Shown piece by piece: positions 10,428 to 23,262 of a DNA stretch of 64,000 bases (its first letter is position 1; each line of letters begins with the position of its first letter). The DNA comes from Mactromeris polynyma (Eukaryota; Mollusca; Bivalvia; Venerida; Mactridae). Where the stretch lies: positions 4,991,001 to 5,055,000 of the forward strand of contig JASFXZ010000037.1 in the NCBI GenBank assembly GCA_032209605.1. Reading direction: 5' to 3'. A program made the translations under genes and the position numbers. The notes beneath the pieces were generated by a model. That model saw only the letters and a program-made list of their open reading frames with translations. It was not told the DNA's origin and did not search any database.

Positions 10428-13400
10428 AAGTGGCAATACAGTGTTGTAGAGTACATCTGTATGATGGCAATTACCACCAATCTTCTCATATTTACGAAGA
10501 AGCAAATGTTGACAATACAGTGTTGTAGAGTACATCTGTATGATGGCAATTACCACCAAACTTCTCATATTTACAATGTAGCAAATGTTGACAATACAGT
10601 GTTGTAGAGTACATCTGTATGATGGCAATTACCACCAATCTTCTCATATTTACGATGTAGCAAATGTTGACAATACAGTGTTGTAGAGTACATCTGTATG
10701 ATGGCAATTACCACCAATCTTCTCATATTTACGATGTAGCAAATGTTGTCAATACAGTGTTGTAGAGTACATCTGTATGATGTCAATTACCACCAATCTT
10801 CTCATATTTACGATGTAGCAAATGTTGACAATACATTGTTGTAGAGTACATCTGTATGATGTCAATTACCACCAATCTTCTCATATTTACAATGTAGCAA
10901 ATGTTGACAATACAGTGTTGTAGAGTACATCTGTATGATGGCAATTACCACCAATCTTCTCATATTTACGATGTAGCAAATGTTGACAATACAGTGTTGT
11001 AGAGTACATCTGTATGATGTCAATTACCACCAATCTTCTCATATTTACGATGAAGCAAATGTTGACAATACAGTGTTGTAGAGTACATCTGTATGATGTC
11101 AATTACCACCAATCTTCTCATATTTACGAGGTAGCAAATGTTGTCAATACAGTGTTGTAGAGTACATCTGTATGATGGCAATTACCACCAATCTTCTCAT
11201 ATTTACGATGTAGCAAATGTTGACAATACAGTGTTGTAGAGTACATCTGTATGATGGCAATTACCACCAATCTTCTCATATTTACGATGAAGCAAATGTT
11301 GACAATACAGTGTTGTAGAGTACATCTGTATGATGTCAATTACCACCAATCTTCTCATATTTACGATGTAGCAAATGTTGACAATACAGTGTTGTAGAGT
11401 ACATCTGTATGATGGCAATTACCACCAATCTTCTCATATTTACAATGTAGCAAATGTTGACAATACAGTGTTGTAGAGTACATCTGTATGATGGCAATTA
11501 CCACCAATCTTCTCATATTTACGATGTAGCAAATGTTGACAATACAGTGTTGTAGAGTACATCTGTATGATGGCAATTACCACCAATCTTCTCATATTTA
11601 CGATGAAGCAAATGTTGACAATACAGTGTTGTAGAGTACATCTGTATGATGTCAATTACCACCAATCTTCTCATATTTACGATGTAGCAAATGTTGACAA
11701 TACAGTGTTGTAGAGTACATCTGTATGATGGCAATTACCACCAATCTTCTCATATTTACAATGTAGCAAATGTTGACAATACAGTGTTGTAGAGTACATC
11801 TGTATGATGGCAATTACCACCAATCTTCTCATATTTACAATGAAGCAAATGTTGACAATACAGTGTTGTAGAGTACATCTGTATGATGGCAATTACCACC
11901 AATCTTCTCATATTTACGATGTAGCAAATGTTGACAATACAGTGTTGTAGAGTACATCTGTATGATGGCAATTACCACCAATCTTCTCATATTTACAATG
12001 AAGCAAATGTTGACAATACAGTGTTGTAGAGTACATCTGTATGATGGCAATTACCACCAATCTTCTCATATTTACGATGTAGCAAATGTTGACAATACAG
12101 AGTTGTAGAGTACATCTGTATGATGGCAATTACCACCAATCTTCTCATATTTACAATGTAGCAAATGTTGACAATACAGTGTTGTAGAGTACATCTGTAT
12201 GATGGCAATTACCACCAATCTTCTCATATTTACGATGTAGCAAATGTTGACAATACAGTGTTGTAGAGTACATCTGTATGATGTCAATTACCACCAATCT
12301 TCTCATATTTACAATGTAGCAAATGTTGACAATACAGTGTTGTAGAGTACATCTGTATGATGGCAATTACCACCAATCTTCTCATATTTACAATGTAGCA
12401 AATGTTGACAATACAGTGTTGTAGAGTACATCTGTATGATGGCAATTACCACCAATCTTCTCATATTTACGATGTAGCAAATGTTGACAATACAGTGTTG
12501 TAGAGTACATCTGTATGATGGCAATTACCACCAATCTTCTCATATTTACAATGTAGCAAATGTTGACAATACAGTGTTGTAGAGTACATCTGTATGATGG
12601 CAATTACCACCAATCTTCTCATATTTACAATGTAGCAAATGTTGACAATACAGTGTTGTAGAGTACATCTGTATGATGTCAGTTACCACCAATCTTCTCA
12701 TATTTACGAAGAAGCAAATGTTGACAATACAGTGTTGTAGAGTACATCTGTATGATGTCAATTACCACCAATCTTCTCATATTTACGAAGAAGCAAATGT
12801 TGACAATACAGTGTTGTAGAGTACATCTGTATGATGTCAATTACCACCAATCTTCTCATATTTACGAAGAAGCAAATGTTGACAATACAGTGTTGTAGAC
12901 TACATCTGTATGATGTCAATTACCACCAATCTTCTCATATTTACGAAGAAGCAAATGTTGACAATACAGTGTTGTAGAGTACATCTGTATGATGTCAATT
13001 ACCACCAATCTTCTCATATTTACGATGTAGCAAATGTTGACAATACAGTGTTGTAGAGTACATCTGTATGATGTCAATTACCACCAATCTTCTCATATTT
13101 ACGATGTAGCAAATGTTGACAATACAGTGTTGTAGAGTACATCTGTATGATGTCAATTACCACCAATCTTCTCATATTTACGAAGAAGCAAATGTTGACA
13201 ATACAGTGTTGTAGAGTACATCTGTATGATGTCAATTACCACCAATCTTCTCATATTTACGAAGAAGCAAATGTTGACAATACAGTGTTGTAGAGTACAT
13301 CTGTATGATGTCAATTACCACCAATCTTCTCATATTTACGAAGAAGCAAATGTTGACAATACAGTGTTGTAGAGTACATCTGTATGATGTCAATTACCAC

Positions 13401-13593
13401 CAATCTTCTCATATTTACGAAGAAGCAAATGTTGACAATACAGTGTTGTAGAGTTCATCTGTATGATGTCAATTACCACCAATCTTCTCATATTTACGAT
13501 GTAGCAAATGTTGACAATATGCCGTGTTGTAGAGTACATCTGTATGATGGCAATTACCACCAATCTTCTCATATTTACGATGTAGCAAATGTT
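10428..13593. repeat. 79-bp satellite, about 40 copies
   Basis: Homogeneous head-to-tail 79-bp units containing GTTGTAGAGTACATCTG and ACCACCAATCTTCTC. Two diagnostic sites (GATGGCAATT or GATGTCAATT; CGATGTAG, CAATGTAG, CGATGAAG or CGAAGAAG) define variants. From about 11124 to 11755 a four-unit pattern (316 bp) occurs twice in the same order, a higher-order repeat. After about 12690 nearly all units are the GATGTC / CGAAGAAG type. The many 71-codon minus open frames are array artefacts. Confidence 0.95.
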
Positions 13594-13900
13594 GACGACA
13601 AATCAAGACTCTGTGCCTTTGAATACGTATATTGTTGCACATTTAAATCTTATATATACATTATCTTAATCTTACCAGCTTTCATGTCAAAACCGCCCTC
13701 GGTATTCATTTTAAAATGAATTCTGGCGTCAAATATCTCCGTGAAGTATGATAGCATTGAATCTCCCATCCCGGTTTTCATCGTACCGTACCATTATCCT
13801 GTAAAACATAATAATTATATATACTTTTATAATAATAGGAGAGACAGTGATCTATAAGCGACGGGTTTCTGATCAAGAGATCTTGAATTAAAACCCTATT

Positions 13901-14062
13901 AGTAAAACCTCAATAATGCGACCCTTGAAAACTGGTCTTACTATTGAGGTGGTCCTAATATTGAGGTTGAATGAAGAGCAAAACAGTGAAAATTGACTTA
14001 ATAATGTTCTTAATTTCGAGGTGGTCTTATTATTGAGGTGGTCTTTAAGTGAGGTTTTACTG
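13901..14062 (+). mobile_element. MITE family A, copy 3
   Basis: It starts AGTAAAACCTCAATAATG and ends GAGGTTTTACTG before TA. Terminal inverted repeats, length of about 162 bp and internal GGTGGTCTTA words match the copies at 8052 and 63493. Confidence 0.7.
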
Positions 14063-14166
14063 TACGTCCGCCAAATCTGATTCAATAAAAAGAAGATCGT
14101 ATACATGAGCCAGTTCGATATTGATCTAAAAAAATCAGTAAGCCACCATCAAGCGTAATTGATATA

Positions 14167-14343
14167 CAGTCGGACCTCATTTATTTGAAAACCTTCTATC
14201 CGAATATTCGGTATCAACCGAAATAAATGTAAGGTCCCATTGTAGCTTCTTAGGTATGTCGAGTTGAAACGGGCCAGTAAAACCTTGTATTATTCCAAAT
14301 AAAATTTCGGACCTGAATAATTCGAATGAACGAGGTCCGACTG
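14167..14343 (+). mobile_element. MITE family B, copy 2
   Basis: 177 bp flanked by TA, with termini CAGTCGGACCTC and GAGGTCCGACTG. It shares CCGAAATAAATGTAAGGT and GAATGAACGAGGTCC with the other family B copies. It lies about 100 bp downstream of a family A MITE, an association seen again at 8052-8819 and at 63430. Confidence 0.75.
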
Positions 14344-15657
14344 TAATATTTTGTTGTAACAACTTGTTTAAAAGTCATTGTTAACTAAATATTCTTAAAA
14401 TAATATATATAGTGATACTACACATGTATATGGATTTAACTTGGCGGTGTAAGACACACATATTATTATTTTCTCGGATACGTGCCAATCGCCAATTTAT
14501 AGACCGAGCCAATGTAAGGATATCGAAAAAGTCGCCAAATTTTGTGCACGCCAATTTACAGGCGTGTACAATACATACATGTACATTTACTATCGAATAC
14601 GCTGAGTAACGTACAGTTGCCAAAAAAATCGACTTTTAAGATGTGTTATCTTTTATCAGGCGCGGTTCTAGGATTAAGGGTTCGAGACTTTTGAAGGGTG
14701 TGGGTTCTTTATTGTTATGTTTGCTTGTATTACATATATCAAGTTTAGTAAATCATATCTCTCTGCTCATCTACTCTGGTATAGAAAGCACTGACTTATT
14801 GCTTCAACGAAATGTATTTCTCATGCTTTTAAGTTTTCAAATGCATGAAACAAATTGCGATATTTTAAAGGGAGCACCTAGTCTGTCCCTGCCTCTGACC
14901 CAATAGTAAAACAATAGTAAAAATTAAACAATTTAGCATATTTTATCAATACCACACGAGACGGCCGTCACTGTAATGTACAGAAATACCGCCTGTTAGT
15001 AAGGTATAGAGTAGTCACAGCCGTATTACTGTCAGCAACAGTCAAACTTCACACCGATTGTTTGCAGAAATTCCAACAGTGAACATTAAGTATAAAGAAA
15101 GAAACGGAACAAAATATCTCACCTTCAAATTTCTTTCAATCTAATTTCTCTTCTAATGGTAATTCCAACAGACGACATGATCCCCGGCTAGTTCCGAAAG
15201 GTATTTTTTAAAACTTTTCGCAGACGACAATTCCAAAATCGCGATTAAGAGGCTAAGGCCCAATATAAGTTTCATCTTGACAAAATTGCGACTCAAATTT
15301 ACGCACAAACTACTCGTTCACTCCGATCGAATATAAGACTTGTTTCATACTATGACACATTCGGACTATTTCATGTAACAAATTGATTACACACGCGAAT
15401 TGATCTATGAACGCAGGGGCGTACTTAGGCCGCGCAATGTGACTGCGCAGGTTATATCAGTAAGCATAAATGCATGTCAACGGTCAGTGTGATCGACCAA
15501 TCGTAAACATGTTCCGATCAAGGATAAAGTTTACATAGCTTCATGACTCATCATATTTATAACCTAATTAACTAATTAAATGCAAATTATTATAAAAAAA
15601 TATGTTTCGCTATTTCTACTGGTCAAAAGTGTTAAACCGCCACTATTAGTTCACATA
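14344..15657. other. Non-coding, nothing recognised
   Basis: Open frames at 14412-14609, 14381-14623 and 14643-14906 are short, overlapping or without motifs. No RNA gene was found. Confidence 0.35.
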
Positions 15658-15831
15658 CAGTCGAAACCTCGTTTAATCGAATTCATCGGGTTCGAAATTT
15701 AACTTCGAATAATACATGGTTTCGAATAACCCATTTCAATTCGACAGGCATAAGAAGATACATCGGTACCTGATATTTATTTCGAATGATACCAAGTATT
15801 CGGATAGAAGGTTGTCAAATAAACGAGGTTT
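15658..15831 (+). mobile_element. MITE family B, copy 3, right end lost
   Basis: It starts CAGTCGAAACCTCG after TA and contains ATTCGGATAGAAGGTTGTC. It ends AAACGAGGTTT without the terminal CGACTG, so the right inverted repeat is truncated. The 59-bp array begins about 60 bp later. Confidence 0.65.
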
Positions 15832-15894
15832 ATTAAAAACAACTTGACATATTTACTGATCAGTTTTGACTGTGTGCAGTTACGCATTTGATTT

Positions 15895-16901
15895 TGCACA
15901 AACTGTTCCACTACCACACCATTCTCGTCAGATGGGTCCTTTCTACTTACAGACACACAAACTGTTCCACTACCACACCACTCTCGTCAGATGGGTCCTT
16001 TCTACTTACAGACACACAAACTGTTCCACTACCACACCACTCTCGTCAGATGGGTCCTTTCTACTTACAGACACACAAACTGTTCCACTACCACACCACT
16101 CTCGTCAGATGGGTCCTTTCTACTTACAGACACACAAACTGTTCCACTACCACACCACTCTCGTCAGATGGGTCCTTTCTACTTACAGACACACAAACTG
16201 TTCCGCTACCACACCACTCTCGTCAGATGGGTCCTTTCTACTTACAGACACACAAACTGTTCCGCTACCACACCACTCTCGTCAGATGGGTCCTTTCTAC
16301 TTACAGACACACAAACTGTTCCGCTACCACACCACTCTCGTCAGATGGGTCCTTTCTACTTACAGACACACAAACTGTTCCACTACCACACCACTCTCGT
16401 CAGATGGGTCCTTTCTACTTACAGACACACAAACTGTTCCACTACCACACCATTCTGGTCAGATGGGTCCTTTCTACTTACAGACACACAAACTGTTCCA
16501 CTACCACTCCATTCTCGTCAGATGGGTCCTTTCTACTTACAGACACACAAACTGTTCCACTACCACACCACTCTCGTCAGATGGGTCCTTTCTACTTACA
16601 GACACACAAACTGTTCCACTACCACACCATTCTGGTCAGATGGGTCCTTTCTACTTACAGACACACAAACTGTTCCACTACCACTCCATTCTCGTCAGAT
16701 GGGTCCTTTCTACTTACAGACACACAAACTGTTCCACTACCACACCACTCTCGTCAGATGGGTCCTTTCTACTTACATACACACAAACTGTTCCACTACC
16801 ACACCATTCTCGTCAGATGGGTCCTTTCTACTTACATACACACAAACTGTTCCACTACCACACCATTCTCGCCAGATGGGTCCTTTCTACTTACATACTT
16901 A
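15895..16901. repeat. 59-bp minisatellite, about 17 copies
   Basis: Very homogeneous units containing AAACTGTTCCACTACCACAC and GTCAGATGGGTCCTTTC. As 59 is not divisible by three, a single stop-free strand gives open frames of 325-359 codons in all three plus frames. The third unit position (CACTAC or CGCTAC) and CTCTCG / TTCTCG / TTCTGG variants mark sub-blocks. It ends in a C10-type homopolymer near 16905. Confidence 0.95.
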
Positions 16902-17247
16902 CACCCCCCCCCCCCCTGATGAAGAATTATTATTCAAATTATTAGTCGATAGTTTGAAAACGTCGTAACGTCAATGTCACGACGGCGTGTAATAAATTGT
17001 TACTAGCGTACTGGTTGTGTTCTTATTCATATTTAACCCATTTATACTCGTCAGAAATTCATGAAATTGGTTTTAATAAATTTCTAAACTATTGAATTTA
17101 ATTAAAATTTGACCACTAGGTCGGAAATCTCACGACGCGGCTCAGTTGTATTAGAAATAAGTAATTCAACTGTTTTTTCTCCTCATAATTATATTAGTTT
17201 TCACTGTATCAATGAAAATGTAATACATGTATATTAAGTTTTATATA

Positions 17248-18686
17248 CTGAGCCAAATAAGATAGTACCCACTTTTTATATGTACATGTATTCCTTGGAG
17301 TACCTGTCAATAATCACCCAAGCGCTTAGCCGAGAAGCCCGATTAACTTGTTTTACACGTGGTCTCCGTGCAGCGACGGTCGATATCCGATGGTGGTATC
17401 TGACTGCACTTATTGACCAGAAATTAGGCACAATACAAAAAGATCACATAAAATCAAGTCAAATTGCAACGCCAAGTCTAAATAACGACCAACGAAATCA
17501 GGCGATCGGGATGCTGAATGCTGGCTCTACAGTAGCCGAAGTACCCCGGCTGTTTGGCTGCACGAGGAAGACAATTGAGCGTTTGCGAAGACGTTTCCAG
17601 ATCAAGGGAAACGTTCGGGACCGTCCCAGAAGCGGTCGGCCACGTGTGACGACTGCGGCCGATGATCGGTACATAACGGTTTAACACTTACGTAACCGAC
17701 GTCTGTCGGCATCAGCAACAGGGCGACGGCATGGAATCAGTGCAAATTTTAGCCAGACGTAATCGGGCTGCGATACTCGACTGGTGCCGACGTCGCCGGC
17801 GTTTCCGACGTGCTGATTGGACATCAGTATTGTTTTCGGACGAGTCTCGATTCAATTTGAGTCATGCCGACGGACGTGAGAGGATTTACCGTCGTCTGGG
17901 GAAGCGTTACATTGAGAGAGACCGCTTCGGGGGAGGTTCAGTATTAGTCTGGGGTGGAATTATGGATGTACACAAGACCCGCCTACTCGTTATTGAAGGA
18001 AACATCAATGCCCAGACCTACGTCAATAATGTTCTTGAACCAGAAGTTGTTCCTTTTATTCAGCGCCACGGACCGAACGTCACACTTATGCGTGAGAACG
18101 CCCGTCCCATACAGCTGCACTTAGTCGACGTTTTTTTTGGCGGATAATAACTTCAATGTTCTAGACTAGCTGGCGAATAGTCCTGACTTAAATCCCATCG
18201 AACACATATGGGATGAGTTAGGTGCCGTGTTAGAACAAAGTATGCAATCAACACGGTGCGGACCTTTCAGCAGCCCTACAGGCTGAATGGGACAATTTAC
18301 ATGCGCCGTATGTACAACGTTACGTCGACAGCACGCGACGGCGGCTCATGACGTGCATTGGGCAACACGGCGGACACATGAGATATTAAATATTTTACTG
18401 CAACCAACACCACATTTTCGCTGCAGAAAAATCCCATAAAATTGAGTTTTAAACTTTCCCGATTACAAGTGCAGATTTATCAAAACAGTTGTTACTTCGG
18501 AAATCGACCCCTAAGTCATATTGGTCCATTTGTTTCGATGAAAGACATATCGCAGCTGCTTCAAAATTTCACAGGACTTCAAGAATAAATTGTGTTTTAC
18601 TTCAATAAAAAAATTAATTCAAAATGTATACTCCTTATCTTTATAATGATAGATATATAGAGTGGGTACTTTCTTTTTTGGCTCAG
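17248..18686 (+). mobile_element. Tc1/mariner (IS630) DNA transposon, degraded
   Basis: 1439 bp bounded by inverted terminal repeats: CTGAGCCAAATAAGATAG at the left and its near-complement ending TTTTGGCTCAG at the right, about 28 bp with roughly three mismatches. Both ends abut TA, the target duplication of this superfamily. Size and ends fit a full-length element, but the transposase inside is broken (next entry). Confidence 0.9.
17475..18389 (+). pseudogene. Tc1-like transposase, frameshifted and catalytically altered
   Basis: An N-terminal helix-turn-helix region (LNNDQRNQAIGMLNAGSTV..., then RSGRPR) at about 17475-17670 is followed by a stop and what looks like a missing segment before the catalytic core resumes at about 17750. 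The core shows FSDESRFNL (first Asp), GGGSVLVWGGI, then RENARP where the family has an Asp before Asn, so the second catalytic Asp reads Glu. A further frame change near 18140 separates this from SPDLNPIEHIWDEL (third acidic residue, about 18180). Stops, frameshifts and the D-to-E change make it inactive. It would have cut and rejoined DNA at TA sites. Confidence 0.9.
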
Positions 18687-18764
18687 TATAGATTTGGTAC
18701 TCAAGTAAGATTGTTTTTGTATAAACACAATATGTCTACACTATACGCGGTACTCATTCAATTA

Positions 18765-21645
18765 CTGGCGTCAAGCGTCGGGTTGCGTCACATCAACGCG
18801 TATTGTATCGTCTAGCGTCGCGTTGCGGAGTATCGAAGCGTGTTGTATCGTCTAGCGTCGGGTTGCGTAACATTAAAGCGTATTGTATCGTCTAGCGTCG
18901 AGTTGCGGAGTATCGAAGCGTGTTGTATCGTCTAGCGTCGGGTTGCGGAGTATCGAAGCGTATTGTATTGTCTAGCGTCGCGTTGCGGAGTATCGAAGCG
19001 TATTGTATTGTCCAGCGTCGCGTTGCGGAGTATCGAAGCGTATTGTATTTTCCAGCGTCGCGTTGCGGAGTATCGAAGCGTGTTGTATCGTCTAGCGTCG
19101 CGTTGCGGAGTATCGAAGCGTATTGTATTGTCCAGCGTGGCATTGCGGAGTATTGAAGCGTGTTGTATCGTCTAGCGTCGCGTTGCGTCACATCAACGCG
19201 TATTGTATCGTCTAGCGTCGCGTTGCGGAGTATCGAAGCGTGTTGTATCGTCTAGCGTCGGGTTGCGTAACATTAAAGCGTATTGTATCGTCTAGCGTCG
19301 AGTTGCGGAGTATCGAAGCGTGTTGTATCGTCTAGCGTCGGGTTGCGGAGTATCGAAGCGTATTGTATCGTCAAGCGTCGCGTTGTGGAGACTCGAAGCG
19401 TATTGTATCGTCAAGCGTCGCGTTGTGGAGTATCGAAGCATATTGTATCGTCAAGCGTCGCGTTGTGGAGACTCGAAGCGTATTGTATCGTCAAGCGTCG
19501 CGTTGTGGAGACTCGAAGCGTATTGTATCGTCTAGCGTCGCGTTGTGGAGTATAGAAGTGTATTGTATCGTCTAGCGTCGCGTTGCGGAGTATCGAAGCG
19601 TATTGTATTGTCCAGCGTCGCGTTGCGGAGTATCGAAGCGTATTGTATTGTCTGGCGTCGCGATGTGGAGTATCGAAGCGTATTGTATTGTCCAGCGTCG
19701 CGTTGCGGAGTATCGAAGCGTGTTGTATCGTCTAGCGTCGCGTTGCGGAGTGTCGAAGCGTATTGTATTTTCCAGCGTCGCGTTGCGGAGTATCGAAGCG
19801 TGTTGTATCGTCTAGCGTCGCGTTGCGGAGTATCGAAGCGTATTGTATTGTCCAGCGTGGCGTTGCGGTGTATTGAAGCGTGTTGTATCGTCTAGCGTCG
19901 CGTTGCGTCACATCAAAGCGTATTGTATCGTCTAGCATCGCGTTGCGGAGTATCGAAGCTTATCGCACAAGTCAAGCGTCGTGTTGCTGAGTATCGAAGC
20001 GTGTTGTATCGTCTAGCGTCGCGTTGCGGAGTATTTAAGCGTGTTGTATCGTCTAGCGTTGGGTGTATCCATCCACTTACTTACGAGGTATGTATTCCGA
20101 GCTCTGCCGGATACCGCTGAGTAGTTACGATTGTATCGAAGCGCGTTGTATCGTCTAGCGTCGCGGAGAATCGAAGCGTATTGTATCGTCTACCGTTGCG
20201 TTGTGGAGTATCGAAGCGTATTGTATCGTCTAGCGTCGCGTTGTGGAGTATCGAAGTGTATTGTATCGTCTAGCGTCGCGTTGTGGAGTATCGAAGTGTA
20301 TTGTATCGTCTAGCGTCGCGTTGCGGAGTATCGAAGCGTATTGTATCGTCTAGCGTCGCGTTGTGGAGTATCTAAGTGTATTGTATCGTCTAGCGTCGCG
20401 TTGCGGAGTATCGAAGCGTATTGTATTGTCTAGCGTCGCGTTACGGAGTATCGAAGTGTATTTTTTCGGCTAGCGTCGCGTTGCGGAGTATCGAAGTGTA
20501 TTGTATCGGCTAGCGTCGCGTTGTGGAGTATTGAAGTGTATTGTATCGTCTAGCGTCGCGTTGTGGAGTATCGAAGCGTGTTGTATCGTCTTATGTCGCG
20601 ACTATGCTACACAACACGGGGACCACAATAAGACGTTGCGGAGACTCGAAGCGTATTGTATCGTCAAGCGTCGCGTTGTGGAGACTCGAAGCGTATTGTA
20701 TCGTCAAGCGTCGCGTTGTGGAGACTCGAAGCGTATTGTATCGTCAAGCGTCGCGTTGTGGAGACTCGAAGCGTATTGTATCGTCAAGCGTCGCGTTGTG
20801 GAGACTCGAAGCGTATTGTATCGTCAAGCGTCGCGTTGTGGAGACTCGAAGCGTATTGTATCGTCAAGCGTCGCGTTGTGGAGACTCGAAGCGTATTGTA
20901 TCGTCAAGCGTCGCGTTGTGGAGACTCGAAGCGTATTGTATCGTCAAGCGTCGCGTTGTGGAGACTCGAAGCGTATTGTATCGTCTAGCGTCGCGTTGTG
21001 GAGTATCGAAGCGTGTTGTATCGTCTTATGTCGCGACTATGCTACACAACACGGGGACCACAATAAGACGTTGTGGAGACTCGAAGCGTATTGTATCGTC
21101 AAGCGTCGCGTTGTGGAGACTCGAAGCGTATTGTATCGTCAAGCGTCGCGTTGCGGAGACTCGAAGCGTATTATATCGTCAAGCGTCGCGATGTGGAGAC
21201 TCGAAGCGTATTGTTTTGTCTAGCGTCGCGTTGTGGAGTATCGAAGCGTATTGTATCGTCAAGCGTCGAGTTGCGGAGTATCGAAGCGTATTGTATCGTC
21301 AAGCGTCGCTGCGGAGTATCGAAGCGTATTGTATCGTCTAGCGTCGCGTTGCGGAGTATCGAAGCGTATTGTATTGTCTAGCGTCGCGTTGCGGAGTATC
21401 GAAGCGTATTGTATTGTCTAGCGTCGCGTTGCGGAGTATCGAAGCGTATTGTATTGTCTAGCGTCGCGTTGCGGAGTATCGAAGCGTATTGTATTTTTTA
21501 GCGTCGCGTTGCGGAGTATCGAAGCGTATTGTATCGTCTAGCGTCGCGTTGCGGAGACTCGAAGCGTATTGTATCGTCTAGCGTCGCGTTGCGGAGTATC
21601 GAAGCGTATTGTATCGTCTAGCGTTGCACTGCGGCATGTCGAATT
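18765..21645. repeat. 40-bp CpG-dense satellite, about 70 copies
   Basis: Units of 40 bp such as GTCTAGCGTCGCGTTGCGG plus AGTATCGAAGCG carry about seven CpGs each, in an otherwise AT-rich, CpG-poor window. There are higher-order blocks: the order of variants at 18781-18980 recurs at 19181-19380, exactly ten units later. Around 20640-20990 a GTGGAGACTCGAAGCG variant is almost invariant. Breaks occur at about 20060-20125 and, twice with the same sequence, at about 20591-20636 and 21026-21070. Open frames here are artefacts. Confidence 0.95.
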
Positions 21646-22562
21646 GTATAGTACCATCTCGCACCTCGGTGAATCGAATAGAATAGTACTGTATTGTACC
21701 ACCATGAAGTCATGATGGTCTTATTAGGATTCCGTAATAAAACAAAAATGAAAGGTCCGATGCTTTGATGTCATCAATATAAAGTGAGCTCGATTGCCAC
21801 GTACAATTATCGAGTACACCTATATAAATCTTACATTACATACTTGAATACTGTAAGTATTGTATACATGGATTATATTGTTGTAGTTTTACACTGATTG
21901 CGGTATATCACATAATCTAAAGGTACATGCACTCGCAGTGTTACACACATATACGATCAATTTAAAACCAAGTTTTTGGTTTTATCCACAAACTTATCAC
22001 AGTTGCGAGAAAAGTGGTCTGACAATAACTGTACATAGCTTATGGTATACATGTAACGTATTTGCGACAATTAATAAATAAATAATTGATGGACTAATTC
22101 AATGATTAGCTTTAAATGTAACGTATACAATAAATATACTGTAAATCCGCACTTGTATTTTAAAATATGATTGACATAACTTCGCCTGCTCAATTAAACT
22201 TTTTATATTTCATTATGTAAATCGACTGTTAATCCCGTGATTTATTTGATCCATGATGCACGTGAATTTCGTGTTTTTCCTGTATGTGAACTTGCACATT
22301 TCATACATTTATAGTTCAACAAACTTGACAAAATATGAAATCTCTGGTAATTGACACGTGGAAAGATGATAACATTGAACCGTTTATGATGTCATACGTC
22401 CAATTACAACAGACGGAATCGGGCGTCTTGTGGAAATCATTCAAAGTGGGTTCTCACACAGACAGATTTATAAGCATTGCATTCAATTTCATAACTTCAA
22501 GTCTTTTCAAACTGTATTCATATCAAGGTAACGTTTAGCTGTGTCCTCTTAAAGTAGAGATA
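21646..22562. other. Non-coding, nothing recognised
   Basis: AT-rich sequence. A 67-codon plus open frame (22335-22538) has no recognisable motif. Confidence 0.35.
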
Positions 22563-22605
22563 AAAGAGAGAGAATACGTAACTACAGGGAACGCCACATA
22601 CACCG
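22563..22605 (+). repeat. Dispersed repeat motif, copy 2
   Basis: Near-identical to 4661-4703 (GAGAGAATACGTAACTACAG, then GAACGCCACATAC). It lies just upstream of a LINE 3' fragment, which may be coincidence. Confidence 0.5.
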
Positions 22606-22751
22606 CATGTACAGCTTTCTGGGATAAATATCAAGAATGGTCTCCCTTGATTATCGGCCTCGTTTTTAAAAGCCATTTCCTTTGACTTGGATTGCCTCCC
22701 TTCCCCGCGAAAATGACAACTGTCAAACTGATCAATAATCAATAATCGATA

Positions 22752-23262
22752 TTGGCTCCATGCTATAACCAAAAATACCCGAATTTAACGTCCCTTGATC
22801 ATAATGATCATGATATAGAAGATGAATACCACTTTATATGTATATGTAATTGTTATAATGATATAAGACACAAATATATTAAACGACAGTATTACGTCAG
22901 ACCGTCAGTATTCAAATTTTTGAATTTGTTAAAAATTGTAAACAAAACTGAACTTATTAAGATATCCTTTTATGTAAAAGAAGCATTGGGTAAACGTTCT
23001 TCAATTTTGAACATTGTTTAAATTTTATTCATCTCCACATAATGTTACTTTTTCATAATTATTCTACTATAATAATTCAGATTTTTGATTAATTAACACT
23101 TTGATGTGTGTTTCTTCACAATGTATATAGCTCACTTGTTTAAAAAATATTGTATGTAAATTCACGTTGACACTTTATGTAAATGATATGTATTTATTGA
23201 CTATGTACTATGTATAAGTCTAAATAAAACTTCTGTCTCTCTCTCTGTCTCTCATAATCAAT
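22752..23262 (+). pseudogene. LINE 3' end: C-terminal RT-associated peptide plus 3' UTR
   Basis: The plus frame at 22752-23021 contains IEDEYHFICICNCYNDIRHK and KFLNLL, matching the conserved tail (EDEYHFLL-CP-Y--IR type) found downstream of the reverse transcriptase in many bivalve non-LTR elements. The usual C--C before the EDEYHF block is not present here. After the stop, an AT-rich UTR ends AAATAAAACTTCTG followed by a (TCTC/TCTG)n microsatellite at 23230-23255, a typical LINE 3' terminus. The rest of the element is missing, so this is a 5'-truncated copy. Confidence 0.65.

Noticed and set aside
10277..13572. Many 71-codon minus frames that could look like a gene family
   Set aside because: One per 79-bp satellite unit; pure repeat artefact.
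15866..16968. Three overlapping 325-359 codon open frames
   Set aside because: All arise from one stop-free 59-bp repeat; kept only as a curiosity.
18892..21421. Arg/Ser/Val-rich open frames up to 266 codons
   Set aside because: Products of the 40-bp satellite.
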